Source: Turbatrix aceti (lineage: Eukaryota > Nematoda > Chromadorea > Rhabditida > Panagrolaimidae). Taken from it: a stretch of 64,000 nt of DNA. Made by a program: the position numbers and the translations under genes. The notes beneath the pieces are model-generated. The model was not told the origin of the DNA, made no database searches, and worked only from the letters and a program-made list of their open reading frames with translations. The DNA lies in NCBI GenBank assembly GCA_963969345.1, contig OZ017768.1:1116001-1180000 (forward strand), read 5' to 3'. Shown piece after piece: positions 58,431-64,000 of the stretch. The stretch's first letter is position 1; each line of letters opens with the position of its first letter.

Positions 58431-58489
58431 CTTTTATACCCTTTTTGGTCGCGTTTTAGCTGAACACTGCTGAACACTGATACGCGACC
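58431..58489 (-). promoter_or_regulatory. TATA box and upstream inverted/direct repeats (left ShK gene)
   Basis: On the minus strand: TATAAAAG (58438-58431), preceded by ACGCGACC, two AGTGTTCAGC words and GGTCGCGT. GGTCGCGT/ACGCGACC form a perfect 8-nt inverted pair about 27 nt apart. Confidence 0.65.
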
Positions 58490-59062
58490 TCTGTCGACAC
58501 ACCTGTCCTGTTTGTATCCAGAAACATGGCAGACAAGCAAATATTGCAACTCGTCGTTGGGTACGTACAATCAAAAATGCTGCTCTGAACAATCAAAGTA
58601 ATGAGTGCATCTATTATACCGCCTCACATGCAACTCTGGATACAATGGAAGAAGGCAGCTGTGATACTGTGTGCCCACGACTGCCATCCAAGGTTCCGAG
58701 ATCCAAAATAGAAAATATCACGTCCATGTGTAGTCGGTGGCTTTTATTTCCGTTTTGTGTTCTGATGTCGGTTTTATTGAATTTACTATGATTTTTATTT
58801 ACCGTACACACACAACAAAAAAAGTATACAGACCAAAAAATTACGTGCAGTGACGACTAAAAACGGCCAGACTCTCCTTTACACATGGTGGCGGTGAAAG
58901 GTGCGAACTGCACGCCCGACATCGCGTTTTTTTGAATTTGAAACAGGATTTTATAATTATGATTTTTTTTATGTTTCTTATTTTATTATAACAAGTGTTT
59001 TTTGAATATCATATTTTAAACAAACATGTACTTTTTTGAACTTACAACAAATATTTCAGGAT

Positions 59063-59084
59063 GATTCCCATGACCATGGGAATC
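59063..59084. repeat. 22-bp palindrome and local CCCATGGGA repeats
   Basis: GATTCCCATG-AC-CATGGGAATC, followed by further partial copies of TTCCCAT and ATGGGA to 59122, in the spacer of the large inverted repeat. Confidence 0.6.
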
Positions 59085-59289
59085 TCATGGGATAATTCCC
59101 ATATTTCTATTCCCATGGGAAGTTCGCCAACTTTGCACTTACTGCAGTTGCGATAAACAACGGCCAGACTTTTCTTTTCCTTTCGTTTTCAAAATTTTTT
59201 GTCAGGGTGGCATCACGCACTCTTTTTTGATCAAATGTAACTTTTTGCAAAAAAGGAAAATGATTGGCTGTCAGACATAAAAGTTTGTA

Positions 59290-59295
59290 TTTATT
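59290..59295 (-). terminator. Polyadenylation signal overlapping receptor stop codon
   Basis: Minus strand TGAATAAAT: the TGA stop shares its last base with AATAAA. Confidence 0.5.
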
Positions 59296-60888
59296 CACAG
59301 TACGCGAACCACAGAAGAAGGACCTGGACCAACTGCAGAGACTGTTATGAAAGATGCTATAGGCATTTTAGGAACGAAGTCGCGGAAGATTGCACGTACT
59401 TCTGCGTTAAACACAATTGCTATGACAGCGTGCATTATGCTACGACCAATTCGGATGCCAAGAAGCACAATGCTGGCAACGTCTAACAACAATCCATAAT
59501 CGTTGGCAATATTCATTGTTGGAAAATTGCTTAAACTGGAAACTTGACCAAAGTCTTTTGCAATTACGGTGACTGAAATTTTATTATAATATATTATCCG
59601 TTTTGTGTTCTGATGTTCAAAAATATGTAAATAGGAGAAATTTTATGTTTCTAAAAATAGCTTACTTATAAGGTAGTCGTTATAAAGTGCAACACCATTT
59701 TCAAAAACAATCGCAAAAAAAAAGATTAAGCACTGATAGAGAATGTTGATGTCGCGCCTACGGCTAGTCGACTGCATTGTTTGCGTGGTTTCATCCGTGC
59801 GTTTGACAAAGTTCAGAATCTTTTCCCAGTTTATCTTGACAAAAATGGCAATGTAGAAAAACGATTCCACCGTTATCATAACAAAATGTAAACAATTCAT
59901 AATCTAAAAACTTGGTTTTCAGTCTCGCAGGCAGAACTGAAAACTTACCAAATTAGACGTCTCACATTTTGCAATACTGCCGTACTCAATATCCCTAGGT
60001 TCATTAATAAAATACGTAAAATAACGTATACTTATGCGGCACCTTATCACGGTGAAAAACATGACTCCCCACGCAATACTTGATGTCCAGATTGCAATAT
60101 TAAAAATTATTAATCCGGTGGGTGAAAATATCGTTCTGTTTAGATGACCGTTGAAAAATATAAGAAGTCTGTTGAATGCGAGCAAGAAAGAAGACATGAC
60201 GTTGATTTCGTAAAAAGCTGTAAGAACGATGGTTTGGATCATGAATACATAGGGGATTCTAAAATTTCGGCTCAGTTTTTTCGACTGCAGTTTGGATTTA
60301 ATGAAACCAAACTGTCACTAACTCGACAAAGATGACTTCAATTTGAAAGTACAACTCGTTGTTGTGACCGTATACAAGGGCGGTGTAAACAAAGCACTCC
60401 AAGCCTAGTTGATAAAGAATGTTGCACAACATGATGGATATCACAATGACAGCAAATGGTGATTCAAATAATTTTGAGAAACTTTCGTATTGCTAAAAAC
60501 ACCAAGCGTTTAGATTTATGTTAAGTGTTTCATAAATTCAAACTGCAAACATAACTTTGCGAAAAGCGTTTATTACCAAAACGGAGAGAATCTGGCCACC
60601 AAGTAACAACAAAAGAAATGTTGCGCACATGATGATCCGAACAAAAAATGAAAAATGAGATAGGCCCAGGATGTACGTCTGGTATCGCCAAGGATAGCAG
60701 TCTGAATCATTCAGAAGAAAGTGACAGTCGTGTATAGTTAGTGTATCGTTAAAAGCAATGTTGAAAGTGCTTTCGTAATATTCTCCATAATCAAGTGGTG
60801 TCACACCCTCTAAATAAGGGCGGTTGATCCTTGCATCGAAAAGGTCTTCATTACCATCACAGTATAACCATACCCGACACGACGCCAT
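59295..60888 (-). CDS. Nematode-type 7TM chemoreceptor-like protein
   Basis: Five minus-strand exons: 60888-60544, 60492-60323, 60258-59949, 59903-59666 and 59572-59295, giving 446 aa with phases consistent at every join. A polar N-terminal region of about 70 residues with cysteines and NxT sites is followed by seven hydrophobic segments. TM1 is in exon 1 (CATFLLLLLGGQILSVLVI). TM3 ends in SFLLAFNRLLIFFNGH, where NRL takes the place of the DRY region in nematode receptors. TM6-7 include YQCLIFFFAIVFENG and DVASIVLLGIRIGRSIMHAV. The layout resembles Srx/Srt-type families, but the exact class is not certain and the N-terminus is longer than usual. The gene sits alone in the spacer of the large inverted repeat. 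The donor of exon 1 is GTTTGA or, alternatively, GTTATG 12 nt upstream. Confidence 0.75.
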
Positions 60889-61344
60889 AGCGGCGTTTCT
60901 TTTTGAACAGCAATATTGATGTACATATCAACTGCTGTTATTTAAAAACTTCAAAAACGCCCCCTAGGGCACATAAAATTGCACCTGTGCAAATCGATAA
61001 CGGCACTCTCAAAAACAAGCGCTAAATAGCATACGGAAGTAGGATTCGTCATGCTGGCAATTTCATACTCAACATCACGGTGAGATGGCCGTTTTCTAAT
61101 AAAAAAAGAAAAGAAAATTTTTTTCAAATAAAAATTCGCGCGCTAGATTTGAATTGTGGGAGTATTAACATTTTAGAAGTTTTTTTTCAAAACAAGTTTT
61201 AAAGAAAATTTTGTGTGCATCTTTTCATTATCTCCTTTATAAAATTGGACTATTAGTTCATCCAACAAAAACCAACGCAGTTGATTTTGGAATAAACTGA
61301 ACGTGTGACTGCCACCCTGACAAAAAAGTGTTTTTCACCGAAAA
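60889..61344. other. Receptor upstream region in inverted-repeat spacer
   Basis: Non-coding. Expected to contain the receptor promoter. No clear TATA box. Confidence 0.4.
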
Positions 61345-61737
61345 GTAAAGGAGAGTCTGGCCGTTTTTAGTCGTCACTGCACGTAATTTTTTGGTCTGTA
61401 TACTTTTTTTGTTGTGTGTGTACGGTAAATAAAAATCATAGTAAATTCAATAAAACCGACATCAGAACACAAAACGGAAATAAAAGCCACCGACTACACA
61501 TGGACGTGATATTTTCTATTTTGGATCTCGGAACCTTGGATGGCAGTCGTGGGCACACAGTATCACAGCTGCCTTCTTCCATTGTATCCAGAGTTGCATG
61601 TGAGGCGGTATAATAGATGCACTCATTACTTTGATTGTTCAGAGCAGCATTTTTGATTGTACGTACCCAACGACGAGTTGCAATATTTGCTTGTCTGCCA
61701 TGTTTCTGGATACAAACAGGACAGGTGTGTCGACAGA

Positions 61738-61796
61738 GGTCGCGTATCAGTGTTCAGCAGTGTTCAGCTAAAACGCGACCAAAAAGGGTATAAAAG
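61738..61796 (+). promoter_or_regulatory. TATA box and upstream inverted/direct repeats (right ShK gene)
   Basis: GGTCGCGT (61738-61745), two CAGTGTTCAGC words (from 61748), ACGCGACC (61773-61780), then TATAAAAG (61789-61796), about 93 nt before the ATG. The symmetric pair brackets the direct repeat just upstream of the TATA box. Confidence 0.65.
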
Positions 61797-61888
61797 GCAC
61801 TCGGAGACATTGTTCAAATCATATTAGCCGGCTTTCCGTGTCTTTTACAGTATTCTAACCGCTTGATCATTCCAGGGCAGTGTCCGAC

Positions 61889-62641
61889 ATGAAGACCGCC
61901 ATGATTACTGCTCTCTTGATGGCACTCGTCGGAATGGCATCAGGCCAAACGCTTCGCTGCCAATTCACCAACGAAACACTCATGCCTGTCGCTACGGTCT
62001 GCTACGATAACCTTACGGTGTGCGCGACGATCTTCGGCGTGGCAGAAACCGGCAGCGTGCGCCCGGCTCTCTGTGACGTCACGAGTCTGCAACCACTGGC
62101 CCTGCAGTGTGCCAGAACCTGCGCCATCTGTTGCGAACTTCCACAGTATGCCTGCAACGATGACACGACCGGTGTCATTGCGTGTGCTTCAAACGTGGAC
62201 AAGTGCACGAGTTCGAGCTGGCTCACGGTTATGGCACAGTACTGCCCCCAGACCTGTGGCCTCTGCAACCAGGGCACGTGCCGTGACCTGAACAGTGGGT
62301 GCTCGAGTCTGATCAGTCTCTGCCAAAACGTCAACTACTACTCGTACATGCAGGCCAACTGTGCCAGGACGTGTGGGATCTGTTCGTCGACCACGTGCTC
62401 CGACACGGCCTCAAACTGTGCTTCTATCACGAGTCTGTGCTCCAACTCGGCGTATTTGTCGCTGATGCAGACCAACTGCCGGAGGACTTGTGGCTACTGC
62501 TCGTCGACGTCGTCCACCACCACGTGCACCAACGCCAATTCCAACTGTGCTACGTGGGTGGCCAACGGGTTCTGCACCAACAGCTTTTACACAGCTGCCG
62601 TCCGGCAACAGTACTGTGCCGCTTCGTGCGGCCTCTGTTAA
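61889..62641 (+). CDS. Secreted protein with five ShK-like cysteine domains (right copy)
   Basis: 250 aa, translation identical to the left copy; signal peptide then five cysteine-rich modules. The start is the ATG after the CATTCCAG acceptor; an in-frame GTG three codons upstream was rejected. The two genes are divergent, 3.55 kb apart, with the receptor gene between them. Confidence 0.9.
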   Translation: MKTAMITALLMALVGMASGQTLRCQFTNETLMPVATVCYDNLTVCATIFGVAETGSVRPALCDVTSLQPLALQCARTCAICCELPQYACNDDTTGVIACASNVDKCTSSSWLTVMAQYCPQTCGLCNQGTCRDLNSGCSSLISLCQNVNYYSYMQANCARTCGICSSTTCSDTASNCASITSLCSNSAYLSLMQTNCRRTCGYCSSTSSTTTCTNANSNCATWVANGFCTNSFYTAAVRQQYCAASCGLC

Positions 62642-63178
62642 TTAGAAAGGAATTTGGGTGCTTTATGGGATTTAGCGAAAACATTTTATCATAGTTAATG
62701 TACCCAGAACAGGCGTGATCCGGTCAAAACAATTTTCTTGGCCTGCTATTTTTTTACAAATTTTGTTCAGATCAAGCCCTATTTAGTTGTATTGAAGCCC
62801 ATTCAACAAAGCACACTTTTATTTTGTAAGCATGCAGTATTAAAAAAAATTCATCTTGGATCCATCAGCCCAGCCGGCATCCCCCCCTTCCCCTTCCTGT
62901 CTGTTTATGCTCCAGAAAAAAAATAAACTTGGCACGTTTAGAATTTATGGATTTCTGGGTGACAACAAATCGATCTTTGTGTCTAAAAATGATTTGTCGA
63001 CGAAACAAGTGATTTTCTTTCTTATGCTTATGTATTACAAAAAAAACGGTACATTTCAATTTATTGGAAACCTGTTTGACACAAATGTTTAAAAAACATG
63101 AAAAACACCATGTAAAACGATCGAAAATATCCCGACAAGGTGAAAACCATAAATTAGAAAAGAACAGAATAAAATAGG
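62642..63178. other. Convergent 3' spacer between ShK and UGGT genes
   Basis: The first 295 nt belong to the inverted-repeat arm and end with a plausible AATAAA at about 62920. The remainder is AT-rich with no gene. Confidence 0.5.
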
Positions 63179-64000
63179 CTACAACTCAGAATGCTCATCT
63201 CCGGTCTCTGATTTTGATGTATCATCTCCAGCAGCGTTCTTCACAACTCCCGGCTTAGCACCAGTTAAGACTTCCCGAATTTCGTTGTCATACGACCTCC
63301 ATTCAGGAATAATACGAACAGCAGAATCGAGTTTCGGCTCTTTCGTTTGTGGATTGTTGCAGAGATCAATGGTCCTTGCTTTGGACTTTGAAGAGTCATC
63401 GCACCACGTCTCGCACCACAGCCACTCCTGTGGAAGAGACTTGATTCGCACCTGGTGGATCATGTTGTTTGGCAGGTCTTGATCGAGGTTGGACAGGCTG
63501 TTGGGGTCGCTGGACAGGCCCTGGTACTGACCGCGAAGACGATCGCCGGCGGCAATTTGTCGGAATTTGACGAGATCGATGACGTAGAGAGCGCTAATGT
63601 GATACCGTCTACCTGCCAGGTGATTTGACCAGTAACCGCGTTTCCAGAATCTGAAATTTGTTTTATTTTTATTTTTAGGTTCTGACTGGAAAATATTTGG
63701 GGTACTGTACTAACCTGAATCCTTCCATAGAAGTTCGACTGTCGCAGAAAGGCGTGAATCCATAGGGCGCTCCTTCGAGATCCAAGTTCATCAAATCCAT
63801 CATGTCAGTTCTGACGACCTGATCTGCGTCCACAAAGATAATCTTCTTCACGCCTAGCGGGAAGAGTACGTCGAGGAAGAGAATCTTGTAGCCCCACATG
63901 ATGCGTTGCTTCTCCGACTGCTGGTGAAGCCAGCGAGGCCATTTGTATTCGACGAGTTCGTATTGAAATCCGTAGTGTTCAGCCATGCCTGGGAGAGATT
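63179..64000 (-). CDS. UDP-glucose:glycoprotein glucosyltransferase, 3' end (partial)
   Basis: Two minus-strand exons: 64000-63715 (continuing off the window) and 63650-63179, joined across a GTTAGT..TTTCAG intron in phase 2. This is the C-terminal glucosyltransferase family 24 domain. Conserved blocks include [43 protein letters not shown] (DxD-type metal/UDP-sugar site), [35 protein letters not shown] and [13 protein letters not shown]. The enzyme reglucosylates misfolded N-glycoproteins in the ER lumen so that calnexin and calreticulin can rebind them. The tail is acidic and ends HSEL, a KDEL-type ER-retrieval signal. No AATAAA is evident just after the stop. Confidence 0.95.

Larger units (their letters stand above)
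57291..58882. repeat. Large inverted repeat, left arm
   Basis: About 1592 bp; each position x matches the complement of 120227 - x in the right arm (61345-62936). Only isolated substitutions were noticed. Contains a complete ShK-domain gene on the minus strand with its promoter. Confidence 0.95.
61345..62936. repeat. Large inverted repeat, right arm
   Basis: Reverse complement of 57291-58882. Its right edge is at the shared word CTTGGCACGTTT (about 62925-62936), next to an AATAAA. Confidence 0.95.

Overview
The window is nuclear DNA from an invertebrate animal, almost certainly a nematode. The evidence is AT-rich sequence, short introns (43-78 nt in the mannosidase gene) with TTTCAG-type acceptors, acceptors lying 0-30 nt upstream of start codons as expected for spliced-leader trans-splicing, secreted proteins made of ShK domains, and a chemoreceptor-like 7TM gene. 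I cannot name the species. No tRNA, rRNA, CRISPR array or bacterial operon was seen. Gene models were built by joining exons by eye with splice-site phase, so single-base boundaries are hypotheses, though every multi-exon model below keeps frame through all junctions.

Layout. 1-4704: the 3' end of one Golgi-type alpha-mannosidase II gene, then a complete tandem paralogue. 6167-9808 (minus): an unrecognised multi-pass membrane protein gene whose second intron carries a 1-kb foldback element. 9397-23514: three essentially identical tandem units of 4706 bp, each holding a complete plus-strand gene for a ubiquitin-like + kinase-fold protein and, divergently, a copy of exon 1 of the membrane-protein gene. 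23515-32060: a fourth, mosaic kinase gene whose ubiquitin-like exons have been swapped, two identical acyl-CoA-binding protein genes, and a solo LTR.

34877-36710 (minus): mitochondrial ADP/ATP carrier. 38584-38955 (plus): POP5 subunit of RNase P/MRP, convergent with 39009-39359 (minus), a divergent H2A-like histone-fold protein. 39712 to about 44485 (minus): an LRCH-family protein (leucine-rich repeats + calponin homology) with two competing last exons. 44.6-57.3 kb: about 12.7 kb with no supportable gene, containing foldback elements. 57291-62936: a large near-perfect inverted repeat whose 1.6-kb arms each carry a five-domain ShK protein gene, with a 7TM chemoreceptor-like gene in the spacer. 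63179-64000 (minus): the 3' end of UDP-glucose:glycoprotein glucosyltransferase.

Housekeeping genes (glycan processing and ER quality control, mitochondrial nucleotide exchange, RNase P, acyl-CoA transport) sit between fast-evolving, recently amplified loci. The most interesting candidate is the amplified ubiquitin-like/kinase-fold family. It keeps kinase catalytic-loop residues in exactly canonical spacing, contains an internal exon duplication, and in one copy has exchanged only its ubiquitin-like domain.
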